NCBI GenBank assembly: GCA_028715505.1
Contig: JAQURS010000002.1
Location: forward strand, 1-38,657
From: Patescibacteria group bacterium
GTDB lineage: Bacteria > Patescibacteriota > Patescibacteriia > 2-12-FULL-60-25
DNA length: 38,657 nt
Direction: 5' to 3'
A program made the position numbers and the translations under genes. Of this stretch, positions 9,260-16,810 are shown piece after piece. The notes below the pieces were generated by a model. That model ran no database searches. It was not told where the DNA came from and saw nothing but the letters and a program-made list of their open reading frames with translations. The first letter of the stretch is position 1. The number at the start of each line of letters is the position of its first letter.

Positions 9260-10678
9260 ATGAAGCTGCTGAATGAACTGACAATCAAAGAAGCCCGCGA
9301 ACTTTTGGATAAAGGCGAGATCACCTCGAGAAAGTTAACTGAGGCCTGCCTCGATCAGATCAAAAGCCTGGACGGCGCGTTGCATGCTTTTATTGAAGTT
9401 TTCGAAAATGACGCTTTGGAAGCGGCGGATAAATCAGATATTAGGCGCGCAGAAGGGAATACGCTTGGAAAGTTGGACGGCATTCCTTTGGCGATTAAAG
9501 ACAACATGTTGCTTCAAGGCAAGCCTTGTTCGGCCGGTTCTAAAATTCTGCGCGGTTATGTTGCCGCGTACGATTCAACGGCCGTGCGCAAGCTGATCGA
9601 AGCGGGCGCCGTCATTTTGGGGAGAACTAACATGGACGAGTTTGCCATGGGTTCATCGACTGAACATTCGGCATACGGCCCAACCAAACATCCGAGGGAT
9701 ATTGAACGCGTGCCGGGCGGATCGTCCGGCGGCAGTGCGGTCGCCGTGGCCGCCAACATGTGTTTGGGTGCTTTGGGATCCGATACGGGCGGTTCTATCC
9801 GCCAACCGGCTTCACTTTGCGGCGTGGTCGGCCTGAAGCCTACTTATGGTCGCGTTTCGCGCTATGGCTTGATGGCTATGGCCTCGTCGCTCGACCAAAT
9901 TGGTCCATTCGCGAAATCATCCGAAGACGCGGCCATGATCCTTGAAACAATCCAAGGTCAAGACCCAAGCGATCAAACGACCAGCGATGCGGAAGCATTT
10001 AAACCAGCATGGGATTCGCTGAAAGGTAAAAAGATCGGTCTGCCCAAGCAAGCTTGGAAGGCCGGGGGCATTGAAGAACGGGTAAGTGAGAAAACCGAAG
10101 AAGCGCTGGCCAAGTTAAAAGCAGCCGGAGCCGAGTTGGTTGAAATCGATTTGCCTTACGCCGATGAGGCCTTGGCTGTCTACTATATATTGATGCCTTG
10201 CGAAGTTTCGGCTAATTTATCCCGTTTTGATGGCATGCGTTATGGCCTTCGAAAGATCGGTTTGCCATTATTTGATACTTACGCGCAATCCAGGGCCGAA
10301 GGATTCGGAGACGAGGTCATGCGCCGTATATTACTTGGTACGTTTGCCCTCTCGTCAGGTTATATCGATGCTTATTACGTCCGCGCCAAAAAAGTCCAGA
10401 CGTTGATCAGGCAGGCGTATGAAAAGGCTTTTAAGGAAGTTGATTTGATTGCCACGCCGACTACGCCCACCACGGCTTTCAAGCTCGGTGAAAAATTGAA
10501 TGACCCGGTCGCCATGTATTTGGAAGACGTCTTTACGGTTAGCATCAACGTGGCCGGAGTGCCGGCCGTGTCCATGCCATGCGAAGATGATGGCGGCATG
10601 CCGGTCGGCCTGCAACTTATCGGCCAATGGTTCAAAGAGGATGAACTTCTGGGAGCCGCGAAATTATTAGAAAGCTGA
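9260..10678 (+). CDS. gatA: Asp-tRNA(Asn)/Glu-tRNA(Gln) amidotransferase subunit A
   Basis: The glutaminase subunit of GatCAB; it releases ammonia from an amide donor and passes it to GatB. The 472-residue protein is an amidase-signature enzyme with the full Ser-cisSer-Lys triad: K80 in 'AIKDN', S155 in 'PGGSSGGSA' and S179 in 'DTGGSIRQPAS'. The C-terminus ends shortly after 'GLQLIGQWFKEDELLGAAKLLE', slightly shorter than typical (about 485) but complete in catalytic elements. The ATG at 9260 was chosen, not the upstream in-frame one at 9239, because it begins 1 nt after the gatC stop codon. One base separates its stop from the next ATG, so it belongs to a tightly coupled operon through lgt. 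Confidence 0.97.
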   Translation: MKLLNELTIKEARELLDKGEITSRKLTEACLDQIKSLDGALHAFIEVFENDALEAADKSDIRRAEGNTLGKLDGIPLAIKDNMLLQGKPCSAGSKILRGYVAAYDSTAVRKLIEAGAVILGRTNMDEFAMGSSTEHSAYGPTKHPRDIERVPGGSSGGSAVAVAANMCLGALGSDTGGSIRQPASLCGVVGLKPTYGRVSRYGLMAMASSLDQIGPFAKSSEDAAMILETIQGQDPSDQTTSDAEAFKPAWDSLKGKKIGLPKQAWKAGGIEERVSEKTEEALAKLKAAGAELVEIDLPYADEALAVYYILMPCEVSANLSRFDGMRYGLRKIGLPLFDTYAQSRAEGFGDEVMRRILLGTFALSSGYIDAYYVRAKKVQTLIRQAYEKAFKEVDLIATPTTPTTAFKLGEKLNDPVAMYLEDVFTVSINVAGVPAVSMPCEDDGGMPVGLQLIGQWFKEDELLGAAKLLES

Positions 10679-10679
10679 T

Positions 10680-11153
10680 ATGTACGAAGAAGTTGTTTAC
10701 ACGGGATCGACCGGCACGCCGGTCGGTTGGATTGTTTTTTGGACGATAATCGGCATCGCCGTCGTTATTGGTTTGGCTTTCTTGGTTCGTTGGATCAAAA
10801 AGCAGATGTCCCGACCCGAGATGATGGGCATGTCTCGCGAGGAAGTCACGGAAAGATGGCAGGAGATACGCAATGTCAGCCTGCAAAGCGGCCAGATGGG
10901 CATGAAGATGGCGCTCATGGAAGCCGACAAGCTTTTGGATTCCGCATTGAAATCGATGATGATGCCGGGCGATACGCTTGGCGAAAGATTAAAGACCGCC
11001 TGTTACAAATACCCAAAGCTCAGGGAAGTTTGGTGGGCCCATAAATTGCGCAACCAATTAGTGCATGAGCATGATTTCAGGCTTTCGGACCGCGAGACGC
11101 GCCGGGCTTTGGATGAATTCGAACGCGCGCTCAAAACGTTAAAGATCTTATGA
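10680..11153 (+). CDS. Membrane-anchored protein with HEPN-like RNxxxH motif
   Basis: I do not recognise a named family. The 157-residue protein has one N-terminal transmembrane helix (about 15-37, 'VGWIVFWTIIGIAVVIGLAFLV') followed by a basic stretch and an all-helical cytoplasmic part. Near the C-terminus lies 'HKLRNQLVHEHDF' (R124-H129), which fits the RNxxxH motif of HEPN ribonuclease-type domains, set in the right kind of helical context and followed by a final amphipathic helix. HEPN domains act as RNases or as nucleotide-binding partners. The gene starts 1 nt after gatA and overlaps lgt by 4 bp (ATGA), so it is a true operon member. Its position between a tRNA amidotransferase subunit and lgt suggests housekeeping rather than defence; function is unknown. 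Confidence 0.75.
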   Translation: MYEEVVYTGSTGTPVGWIVFWTIIGIAVVIGLAFLVRWIKKQMSRPEMMGMSREEVTERWQEIRNVSLQSGQMGMKMALMEADKLLDSALKSMMMPGDTLGERLKTACYKYPKLREVWWAHKLRNQLVHEHDFRLSDRETRRALDEFERALKTLKIL

Positions 11154-11902
11154 TTCCTTGGTTCGAGCTGCACATCATCACGATCGGTCCGATTACCATC
11201 CAGGTTTGGGGCACGCTGGTTGCCCTCGGGTTTTTAATGGCGACTTGGGTAGCCGCTCGCCGAGCCAAAAAACAGGGGATTGACCCCATTCATCTTTGGA
11301 ACATGGCGCCGTGGATTTTGATCGCGGCTTTTGTGGTAGCCCGTTTGTTCCATGTCTTTTTTTACGATCTGGCGTGGTTCATGGCTCATCCGTCCGACAT
11401 TATCAATCCTTCGGTGCCCGGTTATTCGATGATGGGTGGCGTGATCGGAGGCGTCGTAGCTGGACTAATTTATATCTGGCGCAAGAAACTCCAGCTCTGG
11501 GTTATGGCTGACCTCGTGGCTTACGCCTTGCCGCTCGGCACGGCCATCGGACGTATTGGCTGCTTTCTGATCCACGACCATCCGGGGACATTGACCCATT
11601 TTATATTGGGCGTTAAATATCCTGACGGCGTCCGGCATGACCATGGCCTCTATCTTTCATTGCTAGGTTGGGGCATGTTCATCTTGTTTTATATATTGGG
11701 ACGCAAGAAGAGACCGCCAGGTTATTTTGTCGGGCTTTGGCTGGTTATAGACGGTACGGTCAGGTTCATTTTGGATTTTTACAGGATAGGCGATAAGCGT
11801 TACGCTGGATTGACTCCCACCCAATGGCTGCTTATCCTCACGGTCTCGGCTGGCGTGGTATTATTAACCCGCGTTTATAAAAAATATGGACCAAGCAGAT
11901 AA
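11150..11902 (+). CDS. lgt: Prolipoprotein diacylglyceryl transferase
   Basis: Transfers diacylglycerol from phosphatidylglycerol to the lipobox cysteine of prolipoproteins, at the outer face of the cytoplasmic membrane. The 250-residue polytopic protein begins 'ELHIITIGPITIQVWGTLVALGFL' and has the family loop 'AIGRIGCFLIHDHPG' with the key Arg (classical form GR.GNF.N.E..G), 'DLVAYALPLGTAIGRIG' before it and a late 'YAGLTPTQWLLILTV' helix. Length is normal for the family. The ATG overlaps the preceding stop by 4 bp, and the 3' end overlaps the next gene by 17 bp, so translation of the series is probably coupled. Confidence 0.93.
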   Translation: MIPWFELHIITIGPITIQVWGTLVALGFLMATWVAARRAKKQGIDPIHLWNMAPWILIAAFVVARLFHVFFYDLAWFMAHPSDIINPSVPGYSMMGGVIGGVVAGLIYIWRKKLQLWVMADLVAYALPLGTAIGRIGCFLIHDHPGTLTHFILGVKYPDGVRHDHGLYLSLLGWGMFILFYILGRKKRPPGYFVGLWLVIDGTVRFILDFYRIGDKRYAGLTPTQWLLILTVSAGVVLLTRVYKKYGPSR

Positions 11903-12545
11903 AACAAGACAGATTTTTTTGATCGGCTCGATTATCCTCGGCGTTTTGATCGTGGGAGGATTGGTTTGGGCCATCGCCATGGGGCCAAGCGGAGGGAATA
12001 ATATTGATTCGAACATTGTTTTTAACGATGATTCCAATCCGGCCCAAGGCCCGGCCGACGCTAAGGTCACGGTCAGGATCTTTAGCGATTTCCAATGTCC
12101 GGCTTGCAAAATCGCAGACCCGATCGTCAAACAAGTCATGCAGGACTACGCGAGCAAAGTCCGTTTCGTTTGGAACGATCTTCCTCTGACTTCGCTGCAT
12201 CCGAACTCCAAGGTGGCCGCCATAGCCGGGAGATGCGCCCAAGAACAGGATAAATTCTGGGAATACGCGTCTAAGCTCTATGAAACGCAAGACAATTGGA
12301 TTGGCCTCACGTCTCCAAATGATTACTTCGCGAATTTAGCCGCCCAGCTTGGCCTCCAGAGGGAAAGGTTTGTTTCCTGTCTTGGCGGTCAGACTCCTGT
12401 CATGAAAGTGGCCCAGGATGTGCAGGAAGCCGCTTCGTTCGGCCTCGAAGCGACCCCAACTTTTTTCGTGAACCGACAAAAGTATGAAGGAGTCATTGAC
12501 CTGCAGACTTGGCATCAGATTATCGACGCGGCTTTGGTCAAATAA
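11886..12545 (+). CDS. Membrane-anchored DsbA-like thioredoxin (CPAC)
   Basis: A 219-residue thiol-disulfide oxidoreductase. It has an N-terminal signal anchor (about 11-33), a short linker, then a DsbA-type thioredoxin fold with active site C71-P-A-C74 in 'FSDFQCPACK', a helical insertion with two further Cys ('GRCAQEQDKFWEY' and 'FVSCLGG') and the cis-proline loop 'EATPTFFVN'. The domain should face outside the membrane and introduce or shuffle disulfides. It begins inside the end of lgt (17-bp overlap) and is the last gene of that operon. The 100 bp that follow lead to a second, related protein. The family assignment is firm; the redox direction is not visible. Confidence 0.9.
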   Translation: MDQADKTRQIFLIGSIILGVLIVGGLVWAIAMGPSGGNNIDSNIVFNDDSNPAQGPADAKVTVRIFSDFQCPACKIADPIVKQVMQDYASKVRFVWNDLPLTSLHPNSKVAAIAGRCAQEQDKFWEYASKLYETQDNWIGLTSPNDYFANLAAQLGLQRERFVSCLGGQTPVMKVAQDVQEAASFGLEATPTFFVNRQKYEGVIDLQTWHQIIDAALVK

Positions 12546-12613
12546 TTGAGTTGACAATTAGCTCCGCGACCCCGAAAATATAGCTTCGATGACAGTTTAA
12601 GCTGTTGATAATT

Positions 12614-12622
12614 TTATCCACA
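12614..12622 (+). other. Perfect DnaA box
   Basis: TTATCCACA, the classic consensus, in the 100-bp gap before the second DsbA-like gene. A single box could occur by chance. Another perfect box is at 38306-38314. Confidence 0.35.
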
Positions 12623-12645
12623 ACTAATTTTTCTTCAATTGTTCT

Positions 12646-13416
12646 ATGGAACATTCAGAACAGACCAGCGATTCCGGAAACTTTTGGCAGGGCAATCCTA
12701 AGACGATGTTCGCCTTGGGCCTTGTCACCGGCGTAGCCGTCATGTCCGTAATTGCCTTGGTTTTCGTGCTTGATTTCTTGTTTTCCGGCAAGACGGCCGG
12801 AGCCATGGCTGTAAACAATCAGCAGCAGGCCCAACAAGTCGCGCAGCAACCTACGGACCAGCAACCGACCGACCAACAGCCCACCCAGCCTTCGCAACCT
12901 CCCAAGGCCGTGGATGACAAGGATCATATTTGGGGCAATAAGAATGCCAAGGTTACTTTGATCGAATATTCTGATTTCGAATGCCCCTATTGCGCCCGCC
13001 ATTACGATACTATCAAACAGATCCAGCAAGCTTATCCTAACGATGTGCGTATCGTTTTCCGCCATTTTCCGCTCTCTTTCCATGCTAACGCCCAAAAGGC
13101 GGCTGAAGCTTCGGAATGTGCCGGTGCCCAGGGCAAATTTTGGGAGATGCATGACAAGATTTTTGAGGCCAACAAAGCCGCCAAGATGGGCGTAGACCAA
13201 TGGAAACAGGATGCCAAAGATCTAAAGTTGGACACCGCCAAATTCAATAAATGTTTGGATGGTGGCGAGATGGCTAGTGTGATTTCAGCCGATCAAACCG
13301 AGGCTTCCAACGCGGGCGTGAGTGGCACCCCGGCCACTTTCGTGAACGGCGAGCTGATCGAAGGCGCCCTGCCCTTCGCTTCCTTCCAGGCCAAGATCGA
13401 CGCCGCGCTTAAGTAA
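12646..13416 (+). CDS. Membrane-anchored DsbA-like thioredoxin (CPYC)
   Basis: A 256-residue relative of the preceding gene. One signal-anchor helix (about 23-46), then a low-complexity Gln/Pro/Thr linker (about 58-87, repeats of 'QQPTD'), then the thioredoxin fold with C113-P-Y-C116 in 'YSDFECPYCARHY', conserved 'FRHFPLSFHANAQKAAEASECAGAQGKFW', and cis-Pro loop 'GTPATFVNGELIEGA'. This is the common bacterial extracytoplasmic DsbA/BdbD-like arrangement. It is separated from the first by 100 bp and has an intrinsic terminator right after the stop. I could not place its promoter confidently, though a TTGACA is at 12551-12556. Two such proteins close together suggest a substantial need for disulfide formation outside the membrane. 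Confidence 0.92.
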   Translation: MEHSEQTSDSGNFWQGNPKTMFALGLVTGVAVMSVIALVFVLDFLFSGKTAGAMAVNNQQQAQQVAQQPTDQQPTDQQPTQPSQPPKAVDDKDHIWGNKNAKVTLIEYSDFECPYCARHYDTIKQIQQAYPNDVRIVFRHFPLSFHANAQKAAEASECAGAQGKFWEMHDKIFEANKAAKMGVDQWKQDAKDLKLDTAKFNKCLDGGEMASVISADQTEASNAGVSGTPATFVNGELIEGALPFASFQAKIDAALK

Positions 13417-13431
13417 ATTGTGAATGCAAAT

Positions 13432-13460
13432 AAAAAGGCGGGCTTCGGTCCGTCTTTTTT
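13432..13460 (+). terminator. Intrinsic terminator after the second DsbA-like gene
   Basis: A hairpin with a TTCG loop (AGGCGGGC / GTCCGTCT with wobble pairs) followed by six T. Confidence 0.85.
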
Positions 13461-13464
13461 AATG

Positions 13465-13493
13465 TTGACTCACGCGCGGGAAAGTGGTTTCAT
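13465..13493 (+). promoter_or_regulatory. Promoter of the 13513 cassette
   Basis: TTGACT (13465-13470), 17-bp spacer, TTTCAT (13488-13493) with a TG one base before it. A GGAGG Shine-Dalgarno lies between it and the ATG at 13513. Confidence 0.55.
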
Positions 13494-13512
13494 AGCGCCC
13501 GGAGGTAGCCGA

Positions 13513-13860
13513 ATGACAATCAATCTTTGGATCGTGATCATTACAATCAGTCTTACCTGCCTAGTCGGGCTCATCGAAGGGGTCTTGAATCGGCCCAACT
13601 TCCCAATGAGCGCCATGGTCATCTCGCTTGGCATGCTCGTGCTCCAGCACTCGATTCTCTATGACAAGATGCTCGAGGCGGAGGCGACCGGCCGGTCGTT
13701 GATGGGTGTTCTGGCCGCCACTGCGGCGAACATGCCCGGCATCTTCAGCGTTTTCATCTGCTTCACTCCTTTGGCATCCGGGCTAATCGCCGCTTACTAC
13801 GCCTATCTGACCGGTAGGATGGGGCGGAGTGAAACCCGCGAGACCGGACGCATGACTTGA
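13513..13860 (+). CDS. Small membrane protein, single-gene cassette
   Basis: Unrecognised. The 115-residue protein has about three predicted transmembrane helices: residues 4-24 ('LWIVIITISLTCLVGLIEGVL'-type), about 31-48 ('MSAMVISLGMLVLQHSIL') and about 70-97 ('AATAANMPGIFSVFICFTPLASGLI'), with a charged C-terminus. The ATG at 13513 was chosen because GGAGGTAGCC precedes it by a normal distance; the frame is open further upstream across the terminator of the previous gene, which cannot be coding. The unit has its own promoter and its own terminator (13862-13889). It shares the ten bases GGAGGTAGCC before the start codon with the 20458-20643 cassette. Confidence 0.75.
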   Translation: MTINLWIVIITISLTCLVGLIEGVLNRPNFPMSAMVISLGMLVLQHSILYDKMLEAEATGRSLMGVLAATAANMPGIFSVFICFTPLASGLIAAYYAYLTGRMGRSETRETGRMT

Positions 13861-13861
13861 T

Positions 13862-13889
13862 CCTCGGCGACTCTGCCGGGGTATTTTTT
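13862..13889 (+). terminator. Intrinsic terminator of the 13513 cassette
   Basis: CCTCGGC (13862-13868) pairs with GCCGGGG (13875-13881), 6-nt loop, then TATTTTTTA. It begins one base after the stop codon. Confidence 0.85.
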
Positions 13890-13905
13890 ATTTATAAACT
13901 AAATA

Positions 13906-13936
13906 ACGCATCCGTGAGGTGGGATTTCGGATGCGT
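13906..13936 (-). terminator. Hairpin at the end of the 13950 gene
   Basis: Perfect 9-bp stem ACGCATCCG/CGGATGCGT with a 13-nt loop. On the minus strand it is followed by a T-rich stretch (TTATTTAGTTTATAAAT), so it may end the minus-strand transcript. Confidence 0.6.
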
Positions 13937-13949
13937 AGATAGGTGGGAG

Positions 13950-14594
13950 TTAGGCAGTGATGAGAATGAGCTTCTTGTCCTTATCGATTCCTGCTGGGTA
14001 GTTGCCAGCAAGCATCAGTGAGCGCATGGGCTCGGTTGCCCGAGCGTCGACGCTTTTTCCAGTGGCAATCAATTCCACGGGCATGTATACGAACCAGTAG
14101 AAAGCACAGTGGATGTAAGCGCCGTTGTAGTGCCAAGGCTTGCACCTTAGTGATCCGCCCAATCTATTCCTGAACATGAGCACCCACTTATCCATGGGAT
14201 CGACGAAACGGTAGATACGACGGAGTTGGTCACTCTCATCGCTTAGGTCTAGATCGAAAGGCGGGTCAATCTGCATGTCGATAAGGAAGTAAGCCCTTGT
14301 CTCTATGCTGATCGTTCGCATTCCGACGGCTTCTGCCCAGTACATGCCGTCGATGGCACGTTGAGCGAGTTCGGCGTTGAGTGGACTGAACGCAGGCGCG
14401 CTGTTGTAGAAAGGCCTCAAGACTTCCATGATGGCCTTACTTTTTTCTGGGTAGTGCGTCTCCCAGAAAGCATCGCGAGTCAATCGGCGGGCCTCTCTGG
14501 ATAGTTTGCATGATTCCCGCCGTTGCTCAGGTGAAATATTGAATGCTGTCGCAGCTTGTTTGAGCAACCTATCGATATCGTCCTGGGTCGTCAT
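13950..14594 (-). CDS. Unknown soluble protein, single-gene cassette
   Basis: Unrecognised 214-residue protein without signal or membrane segment. It begins 'MTTQDDIDRLLKQAATAFNISPEQRR' (helical, charged) and has aromatic-rich central and C-terminal parts ('VDPMDKWVLMFRNRLGG', 'KPWHYNGAYIHCAFYWFVYMP'). The ATG at 14594 is supported by a GGCAGG sequence 5 nt upstream; the open frame before it covers the promoter and cannot be coding. It has a near-consensus promoter (14662-14690) with a leader of about 60 nt, and a small hairpin (TTCGCG/CGCGAA, 14607-14624) stands directly before the ribosome binding site, which might modulate translation. It lies next to the tRNA-Ser-associated repeats. Confidence 0.75.
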   Translation of the reverse strand: MTTQDDIDRLLKQAATAFNISPEQRRESCKLSREARRLTRDAFWETHYPEKSKAIMEVLRPFYNSAPAFSPLNAELAQRAIDGMYWAEAVGMRTISIETRAYFLIDMQIDPPFDLDLSDESDQLRRIYRFVDPMDKWVLMFRNRLGGSLRCKPWHYNGAYIHCAFYWFVYMPVELIATGKSVDARATEPMRSLMLAGNYPAGIDKDKKLILITA

Positions 14595-14606
14595 TTTTAC
14601 CTGCCC

Positions 14607-14624
14607 TTCGCGTAAAAACGCGAA
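14607..14624 (-). promoter_or_regulatory. Leader hairpin beside the ribosome binding site
   Basis: TTCGCG and CGCGAA form a perfect 6-bp stem with a 6-nt T-rich loop just upstream of the GGCAGG site of the 13950-14594 gene. Confidence 0.45.
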
Positions 14625-14661
14625 TTGATGTCGAGTTGAAATAGGTGCGAATCGAAGAGAA

Positions 14662-14690
14662 AATATAGCATAAAATAGGCTTTTTGTCAA
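14662..14690 (-). promoter_or_regulatory. Near-consensus promoter of the 13950-14594 gene
   Basis: On the minus strand: TTGACA (14690-14685), 17-bp spacer ending in TGC, TATATT (14667-14662). Both boxes and the extended -10 are close to the sigma-70 consensus. Confidence 0.85.
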
Positions 14691-14706
14691 GGGTAGCTTG
14701 AAATGC

Positions 14707-14732
14707 AAAAAACCGCCTTTTAGCGGTTTTTT
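14707..14732. terminator. Bidirectional terminator
   Basis: AAAAAACCGC and GCGGTTTTTT form a perfect 10-bp arm pair with a 6-nt loop, T-rich on both strands. It insulates the 13950 promoter from the repeat module to its right. Confidence 0.7.
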
Positions 14733-14733
14733 C

Positions 14734-14917
14734 TGGCGGAGAGGGAGGGAATCTCACGTCGCTCCGCTCCCACGAAAACCTTCGGGTTTTCGTGTGCTTT
14801 CCTCAGCAAGTAAAAACTCCCGTTTTTACCATTTCCCGGTTCGAATCCCTCCCAATATAAAATAACACCCGATAAAAATCGGGGTGTTATTTTATGGCGG
14901 AGAGGGAGGGATTCGAA
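14734..14917. repeat. 184-bp direct repeat, left copy (tRNA-Ser-associated)
   Basis: Matches 16811-16994 at 183 of 184 positions (14796 is G where 16873 is A). It begins with 17 bases (TGGCGGAGAGGGAGGGA) identical to the complement of the tRNA-Ser 3' end, contains three strong hairpins (CACGAAAACC/GGTTTTCGTG with a TTCG loop; GTAAAAAC/GTTTTTAC; AACACCCGAT/ATCGGGGTGTT), and ends with a 23-bp tRNA-Ser 3' end remnant (14895-14917). After 14917 the two copies diverge, because here the tRNA is cut off. Confidence 0.95.
14859..14893. terminator. Bidirectional terminator inside the left repeat
   Basis: AAAATAACACCCGAT and ATCGGGGTGTTATTTT pair with one bulge around an AAAA loop; the same hairpin is at 16936-16970 just downstream of tRNA-Ser. 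Confidence 0.75.
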
Positions 14918-15105
14918 ACGAAAAACGGTGATTTCGGAGATTGTGCTTGATGTAGCAAAAAGTCAGTAACGACAGCTACTTTAAGCGTTTCCCAATTTAT
15001 ATGTAGGTTTCATAGACTTACCTCACCTCTGGGTAACAGGTGGCAGTGTTGGAGATTGGAAAGGAAGTGACAAAAACAGGCCTTGTCCTTGATTCACCTT
15101 ACCCT
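14918..15105. other. Non-coding stretch inside the repeat-flanked segment
   Basis: I see no gene or RNA structure in these 188 bases. They start right after the truncated tRNA-Ser end and lead to the promoter of the 15217 gene. Confidence 0.5.
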
Positions 15106-15134
15106 TTGACAAAATGCCAGTTTTTAGCTAGGAT
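15106..15134 (+). promoter_or_regulatory. Promoter of the 490-residue repeat protein
   Basis: TTGACA (15106-15111), 17-bp spacer, TAGGAT (15129-15134). The leader is about 75 nt and ends in an AAAGGAG ribosome binding site. Confidence 0.85.
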
Positions 15135-15216
15135 CGCCGCAACCGATCATCAAGTTCCAACTTGGTTTTCGGCTCGTACCAAAACAAGTCAAGAAGGCTC
15201 TTGAAAGGAGCGACCA

Positions 15217-16689
15217 ATGAAAAAAGAGTTCGTGATCGTTAGCGCCAACTCCGTCTTCAAGGCACCGCAAAACATGCAGGAAGCCGAAGACCGTCTGAAG
15301 GCTTTGCGAGGCGGTATCGTTCAGCTCGAAACCACTCTCCGCGACAAACACGTGAGCCACCCTCAAACTGGGGAACGTCTTACGACCCAGCAATACTTCG
15401 AGTGGAAACGCGAAGTTCGATCTGTTCTCGCACGGAAAACCCGCGAGGCGGGTTACCTCAAGTCGTGGATGAAACTGCAAGGGAGTGTTCCCCTTGCACC
15501 GCAACAGGTCAAGGCTGAGGCGGCGTTCAGGATGCTGTGGCGCTGTGGTCAGCTCCTGCATAGATTGAGCGATGAGGGAGTCGATTTCACGCCTGAAGAG
15601 CGACAGCTCGTGGCGGACATCGAGGATTTCACTGGCCTCAAGGCCGATCAACTCCTCGAGGAAGCGCGAGCCTGCATGCAGGGAGGCTCCGAAAATGTCT
15701 TCCAGTTCGGCGCACTGATCGCTCAAGCAACGAGGGACGACCAAGACCTCGCAGTTCTGACGAGGGAATGGGAGAGAGTCAATGCGCAGACGCCTCGAAA
15801 TGAGGTTCTGATCGCGAAGTGCGCCGAGGTGTACGTACGCCTCCTTGGATACTTCGGGCGCTTCGAAGACGCGATTGCAGTGGCCCGATCCCTGGATCAG
15901 ACTCAACGTGATGCGGCCTACGCTTGGTCGACCATCGCAGAACACTCGGGCGATTCGGCCGTGCTTGAATATACTCGCGCCTTGGGGCGAAACATCCCTG
16001 CGGGTCAGCGTGAGTGGTTATTCCTCGGTCTCTACTCGTTCTTCGGGGAACAGGAGGATGCAGACCTCGCTACCAGCAACCCCGAATCGGAACAGCTTAT
16101 CGGCAGGAGACTTGGATGGTTCAAGGTGCTGACGGTGAAGGAATACGCCGGATGGGGAAGGCTGCAAGAGGCGCATGCAGTCTTCCAACGCCTCAATAGC
16201 CCCGAAGACCGCGTACACGCTCTCGCTTGTATCGTGGGAGAAAGTGAAGACAAGGACGAGGTTCACAACCTCATGTCTATGCTCGACCACTACAAGCCCG
16301 CTAAGCTAACGACGATGAAACGCGTCGCAGCCGTACTCGCGCAGCACGGCTACGGAGATCGAGTGCGAAAGATGCTCGATTCCATGTCGACGTGGTATCT
16401 CCGTTGTGCCGGTTACAGCGTTCTCGCTCGTTTCATGCAGGATGATGCAGCGGACCTGCTCGAACGGGCGGAGCAGGCGCTGACCGCCGCCAGTCTCAAC
16501 GGCGGAACGGAAGAGGGTCAGACGCTCTATAGTCTCGCCTACGCTCAAGCAACCAACGGGCGAATGGCAAAGGCTGTCCGTACGGCTCGAGTCATCAAAG
16601 AAAGAAGCGCAAGGTGCATGACGCTCCTGCTACTTAACGCTCTTTCACGGGAAGATAGCATCCCCGAGTTTCTGGAAGAGATGTTGTAG
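15217..16689 (+). CDS. Large helical-repeat protein of unknown function, in the repeat-flanked cassette
   Basis: Unrecognised. The 490-residue protein is cytoplasmic, Ala/Leu/Arg/Glu-rich and predicted almost wholly alpha-helical. The second half (about 195-490) shows loosely repeated helical pairs such as 'YVRLLGYFGRFEDAIAVARSLDQTQRDAAYAWSTIAEHSGD' and 'YSLAYAQATNGRMAKAVRTARVIKE', which look like tetratricopeptide-type or related solenoid repeats used for protein binding. The ATG follows AAAGGAG at a normal spacing. The unit has its own promoter and terminator and is the sole gene between two near-identical 184-bp repeats that end in tRNA-Ser sequence, so it is the probable cargo of an integration or duplication. 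No integrase is encoded beside it. Its codon use and GC-balanced sequence differ little from neighbouring cassettes. Confidence 0.8.
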   Translation: MKKEFVIVSANSVFKAPQNMQEAEDRLKALRGGIVQLETTLRDKHVSHPQTGERLTTQQYFEWKREVRSVLARKTREAGYLKSWMKLQGSVPLAPQQVKAEAAFRMLWRCGQLLHRLSDEGVDFTPEERQLVADIEDFTGLKADQLLEEARACMQGGSENVFQFGALIAQATRDDQDLAVLTREWERVNAQTPRNEVLIAKCAEVYVRLLGYFGRFEDAIAVARSLDQTQRDAAYAWSTIAEHSGDSAVLEYTRALGRNIPAGQREWLFLGLYSFFGEQEDADLATSNPESEQLIGRRLGWFKVLTVKEYAGWGRLQEAHAVFQRLNSPEDRVHALACIVGESEDKDEVHNLMSMLDHYKPAKLTTMKRVAAVLAQHGYGDRVRKMLDSMSTWYLRCAGYSVLARFMQDDAADLLERAEQALTAASLNGGTEEGQTLYSLAYAQATNGRMAKAVRTARVIKERSARCMTLLLLNALSREDSIPEFLEEML

Positions 16690-16710
16690 CCCTCTCACCG
16701 CACCCAACCG

Positions 16711-16752
16711 AAAACGCACCTTGCGGCTTCGGTCTCGGGGTGCGTTTTTTTT
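16711..16752 (+). terminator. Intrinsic terminator of the 490-residue protein gene
   Basis: AACGCACC pairs with GGTGCGTT across an inner GC-rich loop and is followed by eight T. Confidence 0.85.
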
Positions 16753-16810
16753 GAGATATATATGACTGGAATGCGTGGCATCCCTGTTGAGGGCGGAGGT
16801 CGTTCTTCCA

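Noticed and set aside
12614-12622. Origin of replication
   Set aside because: A lone DnaA box without clustering, an AT-rich unwinding element or dnaA/dnaN nearby does not support an origin.
12655-13200. Minus-strand frame opposite the second DsbA-like gene (181 codons)
   Set aside because: Low-complexity Leu/Arg/Gly product created by the complement of the Gln/Pro linker; no start signals.
14734-14917. Additional tRNA gene in the left repeat
   Set aside because: Only the acceptor and part of the T-arm are present; there is no anticodon arm, so it is a remnant.
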